A stretch of 64,000 nucleotides of DNA, from NCBI RefSeq assembly GCF_030035675.1, contig NC_084482.1, positions 220,123,943 to 220,187,942 on the forward strand, read 5' to 3'. Positions 32,293 to 43,008 of the stretch are shown in pieces; positions within the stretch are counted from its first letter, which is position 1, and each line of letters starts with the position of its first letter. Origin of the DNA: Rhineura floridana (Eukaryota; Chordata; Lepidosauria; Squamata; Rhineuridae). Below the pieces are notes generated by a model. It ran no database searches and was not told the origin of the DNA. It saw only the letters and a list, made by a program, of their open reading frames with translations. The position numbers and the translations under genes were made by a program.

Positions 32293-33239
32293 ATTAGGCG
32301 TATAATAAATGCCTTAAGGCTGATTTTTTTGTTCTTGGCAGAGATGAGGTGAGAAATAGGGTCCTTGCAGCTCCTCCTCTCAGTCCCCCAGCTCTCAAAC
32401 TCATGTTCTGTGAGAAAGAGAGAGATTCCCAGTCCCAGAGAGAGACAACTCCTGTGAACCCCATTCTCTCACCTCTTGTAGGAAAAAATCCATTTATTGC
32501 AGCTGAATAACTGGGCAATGTAAAATTAAAATGTTTAACTGATTAATCCTCTCCCTTTCAATAAACTGATGAATTACATTTCAATTGATTTGCTTATCAC
32601 CAAGACTTCAAATCTATGAGAATTTCCAGAATATAATAATTAAAAGGAGTGCAAGACAATGAAGAATTCAATACAGAAGCTCTAGGGCACACAGTTAAAA
32701 AAAATCAAGGCTGATCTTTGTTATTGTTTCATGCATTCCCCAGTACAGTAACACACAAATTACTCTAAAAACAATAAACAAGTGTCTCATATTAAAACTC
32801 ATTCTTACCAATAAAAATAGGCCCCACTGATTAATCAACTCTCCTTTTAGTTAATTAATCTGCTGAAAATTAAAGCTTGTAGCCCTAGAGTTGGTTTTTT
32901 TTTTTTAAATCATTTGACCAGGAAGACAAGTACCGTTCAGTTCGCATACAGTGAATTTCAGAGTTGAGATTAATCTGTTCTCATCACAGCCCAGGCTTGT
33001 GTATTTATGTGCAAGCCCTTTCTTGATGACATTGCCATGTGGTGACCAAAGCAAGGAGGAGAGAAGTCTCAGGCTGTGTGGTGCAGTCGCTGCAACACAA
33101 TTGCTGCCTAGAAAAGAATGTGCAGGTGCAAAAAGCAGAAGCTCAAGTAAGCTTCAATAAGATGAACAGTGCCAAAGCTGCACAGGCTGCAATAGGCAAT
33201 GTTGAGGGGTTTCATCATTACTGCTTTTTAGGAAGTGAA
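32293..33239. other. Intergenic, nothing recognised
   Basis: AT-rich, only short open stretches, no repeat identified with confidence. Confidence 0.5.
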
Positions 33240-33318
33240 GGTCAACCACTGTCAGTGCCGCCCTGGGCTCTTACTGCGAGGAAGGGCGGGATATAAATAA
33301 ATATATATATATATACAG
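33240..33318 (+). mobile_element. L2-like LINE 3' tail
   Basis: GTGCCGCCCTGGGCTCTTAC, then GGAAGGGCGGGATATAAATA and a TA/AGAAA microsatellite. Confidence 0.6.
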
Positions 33319-34204
33319 AAAGAAAGAAAGGAGAGATGTAAAGGGGAGTATTTCTTTAGATGTTACCCTACTTTCCATTTTTGCTTTCTATTTGCTTCAA
33401 GCCCTATTCTGTCACTCTCCAGTACACATGAAGAAGGGGCAGCGAGGGCAACCCCCAAACCTGGGTGTTGCGCCTCCAAGTTAGTTACTTAGAACAAAGT
33501 ATGCCTTTCCTATCTACGATGTATTTCTATAAATGAAATAGCTTTTCTTATTTTACTAAGTCTTAAGTCTCAGTGATCTCAGTGCAGGGTAAAAGCCTGC
33601 CACAAACACACACATTGGCACACACAAGCATCATAGACTGTTGACAATCTCTGCTAATATCTATACAAATGTACATAACATGCATCACCTGAACTCACAT
33701 GATCTAGAGTTACCTTAGATCTTGCAAGATTTGCAAATGAGAAGCAATAGGGTTTTATATAAGTTCTGATTGTCTATTGGGCTATCATAGGTTATATGTT
33801 TTTTTCATTTTCTATGGCAAAAACTCCAACTTCAGTGGAATTTATGTGATGTGTTCTAATCATTTGAATTTGGCTAATGAATGCTTTATTCTTTCATCAG
33901 AACTTTAGCAGTAGTACTAAAATATTAATAAAAAAGAAAAGGGAAAGAAAAAATACTTTACATACATCATTCAGCTGTATTGCTAATTATAGATATAGAT
34001 ATAAAAGATAAATGGCATTTTGTCAAAAGTATTTTTGTCTACATTTTATACCTCATCCTTGGTTTTCCAAGCTTGGCATGGAATGCTTCTCATACAGAAT
34101 TAATTTGAAATGCTGCATATTTATTATCATAATCATCATACTCAAAATAAAAAATATATGTACCGCCTTCAAGTTGATTCCAACTTATGGTTTACCCCTG
34201 TAAA
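33319..34204. other. Intergenic, nothing recognised
   Basis: AT-rich unique-looking sequence up to the edge of the inverted duplication. Confidence 0.5.
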
Positions 34205-35169
34205 CATCCATCGGCCCACCGTGGCTTACGTCCCACATCTCGGATCAAAAGGTGTTACAAGCAAGGAATAAGATAATGTGTGACAGAGAGGAGCCTGTGG
34301 AGGAAACAGCTCCAAATGAGGACTCAAGCAAGGGAGGACAACCCCACAGAGAAATCCCTTCCTGTCCCCCTAAATATGGCCTTCAGGCAGACCCTGAAAC
34401 TGCAGCGAAGGGGAAGAGAGGAAGAAGAATTCAGAGGAAACCAAAGATGGATGGATCAAGCAGGGACAACGCAAGGCAATACCCAGGAAGGCAGAGATCT
34501 TCATTCCTGACCCCTAAATGCAGCCTTCACCATTATTATTAGTTTACTTAATATACTGCGTCATGTCCAAAAGAAGTTTCTGAGCAGTTCACAAAGCACA
34601 ATATGGCCTTCAGGCAGAGCCTGAAACTGCAGCCAAGGGGAAGAGAGGAAGAAGAATTCGGAGGAAACGAAAGAAGGGCGGATCAAACGGGCACAATGCA
34701 GAGATCTCCCTTCCCGACCCACTCAATGTGGCCTACATATGGTGAAAGCAGCCAGTCACCATTCTTATTTGATAACTTTTAACATGCTCAGAACAGGTTT
34801 CCAAGCAGTTCACAAAGTACAAAAACCAAAATACATGACACTGAAAAATATGAAAGAGTCATCCTACAGCAAGATCTCTCTCTCCTCTCCCTTCGCCTCC
34901 CCAGTGCTGCTTCTCAGAACCCATCCCAGCCTGGCTCCTGTGCCTTTATGTTTTGGACTAGAGGAGTCCCTGCACAGACAAGGAGCAGGCTGGCTGCAAG
35001 TGCTGCAGAGACTCCCCTTTCCCAGAACATGTCGGGTGGGAAGAGCGAGTTGGCACAAGCCCTCTGCAGCAGCTTCAGGGCCGGTCTAAGCCCTGGGCAC
35101 AGCCCCCCCAGCCCACATCCAAAAGCTGTGCTGTGCAGGAGAACCCATTTCCAAAAGGTGGTCACTCAC

Positions 35170-35203
35170 CTGAAGTTTGAGTGGCCACCGGGTTGCCATT
35201 TTC
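35170..35203 (-). pseudogene. Class I gene B, cytoplasmic exon
   Basis: Identical to the 34-base exon 6 of gene A, with AG acceptor and GTGAGT donor kept. It would be skipped if the preceding TM exon reads through. Confidence 0.6.
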
Positions 35204-35520
35204 CTGCCGAGGCACAAGCAGAGCATTGGAAGTGGAAATGACCTCCAAGGACCACATAATCCAATTAAAAAAGAAAAACTGGGAAGCTTATCTTGCAGGA
35301 AGGGAGTCTTTGTGGGGATGCACCTACCATCACTTTCTACATCCCTTTAGTCTTGGTACAAAAATGCCATTCAAATAGTGCTCCTGGGCACATCCAGGAG
35401 AGGAGTTTGTAGATACCTCCAGATTTTTGGGGGGGGGGTTCACCACTCAGCAAATCCCTGGTACATCCTACAATAGTGTGATCTCCCCCCCTCCCCAATG
35501 TGTTCACAGTTTATACTTCC

Positions 35521-35613
35521 TGATGTACACAATGATCCCCAATAACACTACCGGCACTATCAGGAGAGCAGCCACAGCCCCGAAGATGCTCCTCAGATGG
35601 GATCTCTTTAAGG
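35521..35613 (-). pseudogene. Class I gene B, transmembrane exon
   Basis: A 93-base equivalent of gene A exon 5 after TATTTCAG. It encodes connector ALKRSHLRSIFG and membrane span VAALLIVPVVLLGIIVYI, two codons longer than gene A. The donor reads ATCAGGAAGT where gene A has ATCAGTAAGT, so the GT is absent. Read-through would add RKYKL and stop, a complete short basic tail. The span is more diverged from gene A than alpha1 is. Confidence 0.8.
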
Positions 35614-35934
35614 CTGAAATATGGGAAAGAGTAAAATGATTACTAGGAACCTACAACGAATATTCCCCTTTTATAAAGAAGGCTGCTGTGCATCTTTGAG
35701 AAAATCAGGTGGATAACCAGAACAGACACCCCATAACAGAGTAAAGAGGCCCCTAGAGAGAGAGAGAGTGAGGAGGAGGGTTGTCTCTTCCCATGGGGGA
35801 AGGCTTTTTTGTGGATAGGGACCTCCCTCTTCCTACCACGCATGCCTCCACCAGGATTAATTCTCCTTCAGGTCTTTAATGGCTTAACCACCCCTCACCA
35901 CCCATCTACACACACACACACAGCCCAAGCAACA

Positions 35935-36375
35935 AGGATGATCAGGGGAGTGGAAGCAAAGCCCCATGAGGAAAGACTGAAAGAACTGGGCATCTTTAGC
36001 CTTGGGAACTGAAGATTGAAGGGAGATATGATAGCAGTCCTCAAGTACTTGAAAGGTTGTCACATAGAGGAGGGCCAGGATCTCTTCTCTATCATCTGAG
36101 AGTGCAGGACATCGAATAATGGGCTCATGTTGCAGGAAGACAGATTTCAAGTGCACATCAGGAAAAACTTCCTAACTGTTAGAGGGGTCTGACAATGCAA
36201 TCAATGACCTCGAGAGGTGGTGGGCTCTCCAACACTGGGGTCATTCAAGAGATAGCTGGTCAGTCATCTGTTGGGAATTCTTTAATTTGGATTCCTGCAT
36301 TGAGCAGGGGTTGGACTCAATGGTGTCATAGGCCCCTTCCAACTCTACAATGCTATGATTCTATGACTGGCTTCA
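35935..36375 (+). mobile_element. CR1 LINE 3' end in gene B intron 4
   Basis: The plus-strand CR1 C terminus and 3' UTR end in CCTTCCAACTCTACAATGCT and ATGATTCTATGA. It corresponds to the left part of the CR1 at 22,480-23,340; the 5' part is replaced by a CA repeat near 35,915. Confidence 0.78.
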
Positions 36376-36429
36376 CTCAAACCCATGGCTTTTCTCAAAG
36401 GAGAGACCTGCAGTCTCCAAAGACTGAGG

Positions 36430-36550
36430 CTACATATACATTATACATGTAAAACATGTTCCTCCCCAATAATCTTGGGAACTGTAATTTTTTAAGGGTG
36501 CTGGAAACGATAGGTCTGTGAAGGGTAAACTACAGTTCTCAGGACTCTTT
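36430..36550. repeat. MITE-like repeat (ACTGTAGTTT family)
   Basis: Has the inverted ends CTTGGGAACTGTAATTT and AAACTACAGTTCTCAGGA. It is a relative of the better preserved MITE at 43,546-43,738. Confidence 0.55.
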
Positions 36551-37243
36551 TTTGTGTGGCGGAGAAAGTGTTTCAAATTCATGGCATGTACACAACTCCA
36601 GTCTTTCTCTGGAGGAAGATGTAGCCTCTCTGACCAGAGACATACCATGTTTCTCAGTGGGTAGACCTGGAGCTTGGGGAGGGGGCGTGACTCTTTCCAT
36701 GACCGAAGGAATGAGATGACAAGGCAAAGCAGGGCCTGCTCTGCACTGGCCCAAATACCACAGAGTATTCTCTTAAAGAAGGATCTCCAGATCCTGGTAT
36801 CGCAGGCCTGTAGTGGAGCTTGAAATACATAAAAAGGCCTTGAGTGACCCTCAAACATTGATTTTCTTTGCGTTCAGGTGTATTTTTCATTCTGTTGATT
36901 AACTGCTCGTACAACTTTTACAAAATATTTTCTGGTATACTCTTACCACAGCAATAAACTGGGGCGCCGTAAAGGGAATCTGCTGTCCCTTCCAGAAGTA
37001 ACATTTCCCACCCCAATAGTTTTGGCGTCCCCCTCCTCCAACTTTTCGCCTGCTTTGCATGCTAAAACACGAACAGTTTCCTCCTGGGTGTCCTCACTGT
37101 AACCGATGCTGCTGCTGCTGCTGCAGGGTCTCTTCCTGGAGTCTCTCTTTCCTCCCTGGATGAAAATTCTCCCTGAAGAACTGCCACATGCATGCCACTC
37201 TCCCAGCTAGCCAGCCAGCCCTCCCTCCCACCCAGCCTCTCAC

Positions 37244-37528
37244 CAGGCTCCCTGAAAGCCACGTCTAGAGGCTCCAGAAGACCATCATGCTCCACGTGGC
37301 ACCAGTAGTGGTCCTTGTCCTCAGGGTCTATCTGGATGCTGAGCCAGGCGTAGTACGTCCTGTCTGAGTTGGGTGCCACATCCCTGCGGAAAGTCTGCTG
37401 CTCCAAGACCTCCCTGTCCTTCCTCCAGGTGGTGTCGATCTCCTTGGGGTAGAAGCCGTAGGCCTGGCAGATGAGAGTTTCCAGCCCATCATGACCTGCC
37501 ATGAGTGTAACTTTCACCGTTGGAGGGT
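37244..37528 (-). pseudogene. Class I gene B, alpha3 exon
   Basis: A 285-base open exon with AG and GTGAG borders, encoding a C1 domain with CQAYGFYPKEIDTTWRKD and HYWCHVEHDG. It differs from gene A at roughly eight residues (for example TLMAGHDG for TRMAGQDG). It is structurally intact. Confidence 0.88.
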
Positions 37529-38444
37529 CTGTAAAAATGGCAATGTTGGCATTAAAATGCATAATATGAGCACTTTTCCAGTGGCTGGCAGGGTGGGTGC
37601 TCCCCTTTAATGTTAGGAAGGGAGCCTCTGCAGCTAACGAATCCCAACATCCAGGTTGGAGGCTGGAAATCCTAAAGCAGGGCCTGATGTTGCAAATGTG
37701 GGTCTGGTCATTGCCTGGATGGGAGACCACCTGACGAACACCCTCCCCCACCCCAGATGCTGATGGGAGGAAGGCCAGCTGTCAATATCATACAGGTAGC
37801 CCCTTTCAGCCTGAGGGCCACATTCTCTTCGGGGCAACCTTCCATGGCCACAAGCCAGAGACGGGCGGGGCAGAGGTGGAAGTGGGCGGAGCCACAAACT
37901 CCAATTTTATCTTTGTACTTCCTGTACACCCACAAATGGGTATTTAGAAGAGAGACATTATCAGAGTTTCAAGGGCACATTCCAGCCAGACGGACATACT
38001 CAAGGGGGATATGAAGTAGGGGAGCAGGGAGAGTCCTGAGGGCCAGAAAGAGAGGCTTAGGGGCCCCCAGGCTCCTCCAGCATCTTGTTGCGCTGAAATT
38101 GTGCCTCAGTCAGCAGCAACTGGCATTGTTGCATCTGCCAGACCTGGGTTCAGATCTCTCTAAAGGGGAGTTCACTTTGCAAGGAGGACCAAAGCTTGTT
38201 CTTCACTCCAGGGTCTCCGATGCTTATAATTGCTCCTCTTGCGTGCAGGAAGCTCGATCCTCAGCATCCTCACGCAGGGCTGGGAACACTGAGTCCCAGT
38301 CAGTGTAGACCTAGGGTTGCCAACATGCTGTATTTTAATTATATGTGGGGTTTATAGTTGATATTATAGTGATAAACTGCTTAGAAGCAATTCAGCATTT
38401 AAGCAGCATCTAAAGGAAATAATAATAATAATAATAATTGTAAC

Positions 38445-38705
38445 AGCCTCACAAAAGGAAGCTTTAAAAAGGAAGAACTGACTTATTTATGGGGGGACTT
38501 AATATATTGTGGCTTCCGAATCGCATGAAAATGGTTTCAGATGGTATCAGAACAGCACCAAACTCTGGTGATAATATTAATGATTTAGAACGCTTCTGAT
38601 TTATGCTGGAAATGCAGAAAAGCAAGAGGGCCTTCTTACGCTAATCCTCATGCTAAACATTCTTGGAAGCAAATGCGGAACACGGTTAATGTTATGTTGG
38701 AAGTC
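38445..38705 (+). mobile_element. Copia element remnant in gene B
   Basis: Reverse complement of about 16,250-16,500 from the gene A copia: its leader with the primer-binding stretch (TGGTATCAGAACAGC at about 38,539) and adjoining sequence. Only this piece remains; broken fossil. Confidence 0.75.
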
Positions 38706-38795
38706 TCTACCCCCAATTTGTCCAATTAGAAACATTATGCCCCTAGGATGAGGATGTGGGGAGGGGAACACGTTCCTGCCCTGCCCATTGCTCAC

Positions 38796-39071
38796 CTCTG
38801 GTCTGGTTGTAGTGTTTTTGCAGATTCACCAGGTCCCTTCTGAACCTCTGCTCGCTGCTCTGAAATCTCCAAGTGTTTATATCCCAGAACTGAGGATAGT
38901 ACTTCTCCACATTCTTCATCCATGAGATGCGAGGCTGGGCCCGCCTCGTCTGGCTGTCGTAGTAAGTAGCGAGCTGGCCATCCACATACGTTACCCCACT
39001 GAACTGGACCAGTCCTTGGCTGGGCTCCCACAATGCACTGTACATGCCATCCATGGAATGAGATGAGGAAC
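38796..39071 (-). pseudogene. Class I gene B, alpha1 exon
   Basis: A 276-base open exon with the same protein as gene A alpha1, including SSSHSMDGMYSALWEPSQG and the NQT glycosylation site, and intact AG/GTGAGC borders. Near identity here against a more diverged TM exon hints at local conversion or unequal constraint. Confidence 0.9.
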
Positions 39072-39544
39072 CTGCAAGGGAAAAAAAAGGGGGGCAGAGT
39101 TAGAGGGGCACATGGGCACACCCCAAACGAGCCTAGGAACTCTCTGTGTAACATCATCCTGCACCTCCACAGAAGCAGAAAGAGAGTCCTTTGCCCTGAT
39201 ATCAGATCAACCCACCCTCAGCAGCTCCTGATAAGTTCTGTCAAAAAAGAAGTCTAGGTTGCCCCAGGCCCCAAAACCCTAATATGGACAGTTTGGGAAC
39301 TTTCTTCCAGTTGCTTTGTGCTCCTTGCAGACAAGAGGGGATCTGTCTGCCTGCCTCTCTCTCCTTCTCTCTTTCCCCCTCCCAAGCAGCAGAATTTGGT
39401 TCCCCATTCAAGATGGAACCGCCGCCTGCAGAAGGAGCCACGCTTTACACACCTCTCCCCAAAGAAGCTGTGGACTACCCACCCTCTCGGCAGCCCCATT
39501 TTCCTCACGGTGCTTCTATGCCATTATTATTTTATTGATAATAA

Positions 39545-40390
39545 TATCCAAGCTAATACCTTGGAAGACAGGAACAAAATGCAAAGGGAACTTGAGAGGC
39601 TAGAGCATTGGGCTGAAAACCACAGAATGCAATTCAACAGGGATAAATGCAAAGTTCTACACTTAGGAAAAAAAAACCAAATGCAGTTATAAGAAGGGGG
39701 ATAGATACTTGGTTCAGCAATATGACATGCAAGAAGGATCTTGGGGTTGTTGTTGATCACAAGCTGAACATGAGCCAACAGTGTGATGTGGCTGCAAAAA
39801 AGGCAAATGCTATGTTAGGCTGCATTAGCAGTCGTTTCCAAATCTTGGGAAGTATTGGTTCCCCTCTATTGGCACTGGTTAGGCCTCACCTTGAGTACTG
39901 CCTCCACTTCTGAACATCACACTTTAAGAAAGATGCAGATGAACTGGAACAGGTTCAGAGGAGGGCAATGCAGATAATCAGGGGACTGGAAACAAGGCAC
40001 TATGAGGAGAGACTGAAAGAACTGGGCATGTTTAGCCTGGAGAAGAGAAGCCTGAGGGGAGATATTATATGATAGCACTCCAAGTACTTGAAAGGTTGCC
40101 ACGAAGAGGAGGGCCAGGATCTCTTCTCGATCATCCCAGAGTGCAGGACATGGAACAATGGGCTCAAGTTGCAAAAAGCCAGATTTCGACTGAACATCAG
40201 GAAAACTGTCAGAGCGGTACAACAATGGAACCAATGACCTACAGAGGTGGCGGGCTCTCCAACACTGGAGGCCTTCAAGAGGCAGCAGGATATCCACCTG
40301 TCAGGGATGCTTTAATTTGATTTCCTGCATTGAGCAGGGGGTTGGACTAGATGGCCTTGTAGACCCCTTCCAACTCTACAACTCTATGAT
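39545..40390 (+). mobile_element. CR1 LINE 3' half
   Basis: The plus strand carries CR1 RT thumb and C-terminal sequence ([50 protein letters not shown]) and a 3' UTR ending TTCCAACTCTACAACTCTATGATT. It has a few frame breaks. Confidence 0.82.
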
Positions 40391-40392
40391 TA

Positions 40393-40510
40393 TTTATTAC
40401 ATTCCTATTTCATCCTTCCTCCCAAAGGAGCCCAGGGCAGCATACAACAAACCAGCAAGTCATTAATATTAAGAATAAGTAAGTAAAAGCATTTAGAGTT
40501 ATTAATATCT
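40393..40510 (-). mobile_element. LINE 3' tail (L2-type)
   Basis: As read on plus: ATTTATTACATTCCTATTTC, then CCTTCCTCCCAAAGGAGCCC and an A-rich tract. Confidence 0.55.
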
Positions 40511-41199
40511 AAGGCAATTCTTACTGTGCATTTGCAGCCTACGATAACAACAATGGACTGCATTGCAGGGTGGTTGTAAACCACCCTGCCTCAGCTTTGA
40601 CCTCCCCCCCAAAAAAAATCCTTTGAGAATGTGCGACCAGCCCCATATGGATATTCTAGAGAGCAGATACTGGTTTATAGCTTTTAACCCCCTTTTCTGT
40701 TCTGTTTTGCCTGAGTAAAAAAGTTATCTCGTTTGCTGTCAGAACAGCTTAACCCTTTAGGTTAACAAAAAGTGCCTTTGCCCGAGTATGCAAGGTTTAG
40801 GGTTCCACAGAACCCTTCCTCAGAAGTAGCTCAAATCGAAGAGGTGCAGCGTTCCTGGCCACTGGATTAGGCTGATGGGAGCTGTAGTTCAAAACAGTAA
40901 CTTTTCCAAGCTCTGGGCTGCCCCATCTTGCATCGCAGCCCTTTTGCGGCAGACCAAGGTGAACTCCACAGAGCAATGGCAACAGAGCGACAGCCAGGAT
41001 TGGGCAGGGGGGAAACATCGAAACAGGAGGCCCCAGTCTGAAACCCTGAAGCGATGCTGGCAGCCAGATGGACCCAAGGGAGTGACTCAGTAGCCGGAAC
41101 CTTCCGAAGGTGACTATACTCTCCCGCCACAAGAGTTTAGTATGGAAATAACTTTCCCTTTTCAGCCAATCCCAGGGAGGCTTCTGCGCAGGAGTCACT

Positions 41200-41770
41200 C
41201 CCCACCCGCAAGCAGCACTTACGTTGGATGGCTGTGCGACCATGCCGAGGTGTAGTGCGAGCGGGGCAGGGCTTTGCAGTGGCGGTGGGTGTCGGGGTGG
41301 CTGAGGTGAGTGCTCCGGCGGGGGGGGGAGGAGGAGGAGGAAGGAGAGGGTCCCCTGCAGCTGCCCACCCCTGGGTCCAAGCGGGCAGAGCAGTGGCGTC
41401 ACTACGGGGGTCCAGGCAGTGCGCACAGCACCCGGGTGACACCATGAGGGGGGCGACACCCAGAGCCGCCCGCCCCATCGCGGGGCAGGGCGCCGTTGTC
41501 CGGCAAAGGAGCCGAGAAGCGCTCCGGCCCGGCAGAGCTTGGAAAAGTTACTTTTTTGAACTACAACTCCCATCAGCCCCAGCCAGCATGGTGCTGGCTG
41601 GGGCTGATGGGAGATGTAGTTCAAAAGAGTCCGGGTCAGCGTTGGAGAGCAGCCAACTCCTCCTCGGAGGGAGGCAGGCAGGCAGGCGGGTCGGCATGCC
41701 ATGAACGGCTTTTCTCCTCACTCCCACGGACCGTCTTCGCAACCCTCCCCTCCAGCGGCTTCCTCCAATG
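41200..41770. promoter_or_regulatory. CpG-rich island, possible promoter
   Basis: GC-rich and dense in CpG (for example 41,228-41,310 and 41,460-41,530), unlike the rest of the window. On plus, a CCAAT (41,166) precedes a possible non-coding first exon ending GGCTGAG|GTGAGT near 41,307. On minus, the stretch around ATGGTCGCACAGCCATCCAAC followed by GTAAGT (41,252-41,226) could be an exon directed toward gene B. No leader-like peptide is encoded on either strand. A MITE palindrome lies inside and a solo LTR cuts its right side; CpG-rich sequence resumes at 42,573-42,670. Confidence 0.4.
41554..41626. repeat. Near-perfect palindrome (MITE arms head to head)
   Basis: The left arm AACTACAACTCCCATCAGCC and its continuation CCAGCCAGCA are mirrored after a 3-base TGG by TGCTGGCTGGGGCTGATGGG and continuing. 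The arms are about 35 bases with one mismatch. The same arm occurs singly at 40,868-40,900 and 10,925-10,950. Confidence 0.85.
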
Positions 41771-41777
41771 AGGCGCT

Positions 41778-42572
41778 TGTGATGTTCATGTATTAGTGTA
41801 TATATGGTAAGTGCTGTTTGTATAGGAGATACATGATAAGTGGAATGAAAGAGGAGGGGGGAGTGAATGGGCAGTAGAATGCTGGATGATTGGCTGAGGG
41901 TTGAGAATGGCTGAGAGTATAAATGGAAGGATGACAGTTAAATCTGGGTGGACGTTAGTGAGTTGTTTGAGAGGGTGGACGGTGAGCGTGAAGTGGGTTG
42001 TTTTGGTGGGTTTTTGAGAGGAGATTGGGTGGAGAGTGTGGAGTTCGGATTAATACTAAGACCAGTACCTCAGGAATAGATGTGACCATATGCTTAAGTG
42101 CCTTTATGAAGAAATCTTGTTATCTTTGTTATTTAATAAATATATTTGGTTTACCAAAGGCCTGATCCTTGGCTGGGGTTTCACAGACCAGAAGGGAGGG
42201 TAAGGTAATGACCAAGGCTGAAGGGAAACTAACAAATGGTGGCAGCGGTGAAGGGGAGAATATAACACCACAAGTATTCAGAGCAAACCAGAATTATCTG
42301 CATTGATACAAAGGGAGTGGGACAGCTTGAGCAGTCAGTCACAGAGGTAACCTGATAGAGAGACTCAGGTAGAGTCTCTGGAAATACTGGTTATAGGACG
42401 TGACTGGTGGTGCTGCCTAGCAGGGGGATCTGTTGAGATCTGTGCTAGAGCGAGGAGAGAAACCATAAAAAGGGACAGTCCGGACTGATGGAGTCCCTGG
42501 TGGTGCCTAGTGACAGGCAGTTACCACGAGCAGGTAGGAACCTGACAGGGAGAGCCAGGGAAGGGCATCACA
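41778..42572 (+). mobile_element. Solo LTR, gypsy (Gmr1-like family), plus orientation
   Basis: TGTGATGTTCATG start and GGGCATCACA end, 795 bases. It is flanked by GCGCT and GCACT (five-base duplication with one mismatch), so older than the other copies. It lies within the CpG-rich island. Confidence 0.85.
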
Positions 42573-42982
42573 GCACTCAAGCTGGCTGAGGTGTGTGAGG
42601 GAGAAGGAGAGAGTTGTGTGCCCTGCCGCTCGGCTGGCCACCCGCCCGCCTACTGCCCCTCATCGCCTCACACACACAGCATAGTCAATAGTTGTCCTGG
42701 TCTTTCCCGCCCCCCAGGCTGGCCTTCACCCATCCCCCTCCTTGCTGCATGGTAGAGATGGGGGTTTAGTGAGAGGGTGGGTGATGCAGCTTTCTCCCCT
42801 ACCCTAAATATCCCCACCCTCACTTCATAAACGTACTTTTTATTTTGAAGGTGTGGAGATAAGGGGAAAGGTGTTGTATCATCTCTTAAAGCGGTTTGTT
42901 TTATATGGGGCGGGGGAAAAGTATACAAGTAGCCTAAAGTTAGGCTACTACTGCTACTTCTCCTTACAGCGCAATTCCATAT

Positions 42983-43008
42983 TATACAGCCACGGGAGTG
43001 GCTGTATA
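42983..43008. repeat. Perfect hairpin
   Basis: TATACAGCCAC, loop GGGA, GTGGCTGTATA: 11-base perfect arms with a 4-base loop. Confidence 0.85.

Larger units (their letters stand above)
35170..39071 (-). pseudogene. MHC class I gene B lacking the alpha2 exon
   Basis: Exons on the minus strand: alpha1 39,071-38,796, alpha3 37,528-37,244, TM 35,613-35,521, tail 35,203-35,170. The 1.3 kb between alpha1 and alpha3 holds only a copia remnant, an AAT run and intron sequence. The roughly 4 kb that contains alpha2 in gene A is missing. The TM exon also lacks a GT donor. Without alpha2 no closed class I groove can form, although alpha1 spliced to alpha3 would stay in frame (all phase 1). The retained exons are open. 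It is most likely a recent pseudogene; a truncated product cannot be excluded. No leader exon was found upstream to 42,600. Confidence 0.82.
34205..39540 (-). repeat. Inverted duplication, short arm (class I gene B side)
   Basis: Reverse-complement counterpart of 12,000-24,725. It begins with the same 3'-flank sequence (reverse of GGTGTTACAAGCAAGGAA) and contains the gene B exons and parts of the same introns. A 130-base block is present twice (34,370-34,510 and 34,602-34,735) where the gene A side has it once (24,400-24,560). Confidence 0.88.

Noticed and set aside
37529-38795. Hidden alpha2 exon in gene B
   Set aside because: Both strands between alpha1 and alpha3 were read for HTWQ, YDGKDF and LTWTAAD-like sequence; only intron, copia remnant and AAT repeat are present.
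41226-41310. Class I leader exon in the CpG island
   Set aside because: ATGGTCGCACAGCCATCCAAC with GTAAGT on minus, and ATGCCGAGG on plus, both lack a hydrophobic signal core and do not fit the phase-1 junction to alpha1.
40797-41702. 301-residue minus-strand open frame
   Set aside because: It runs through a CpG-rich patch, a MITE palindrome and a dispersed repeat, is rich in P, L and W, and shows no domain. GC-rich sequence gives such frames by chance.
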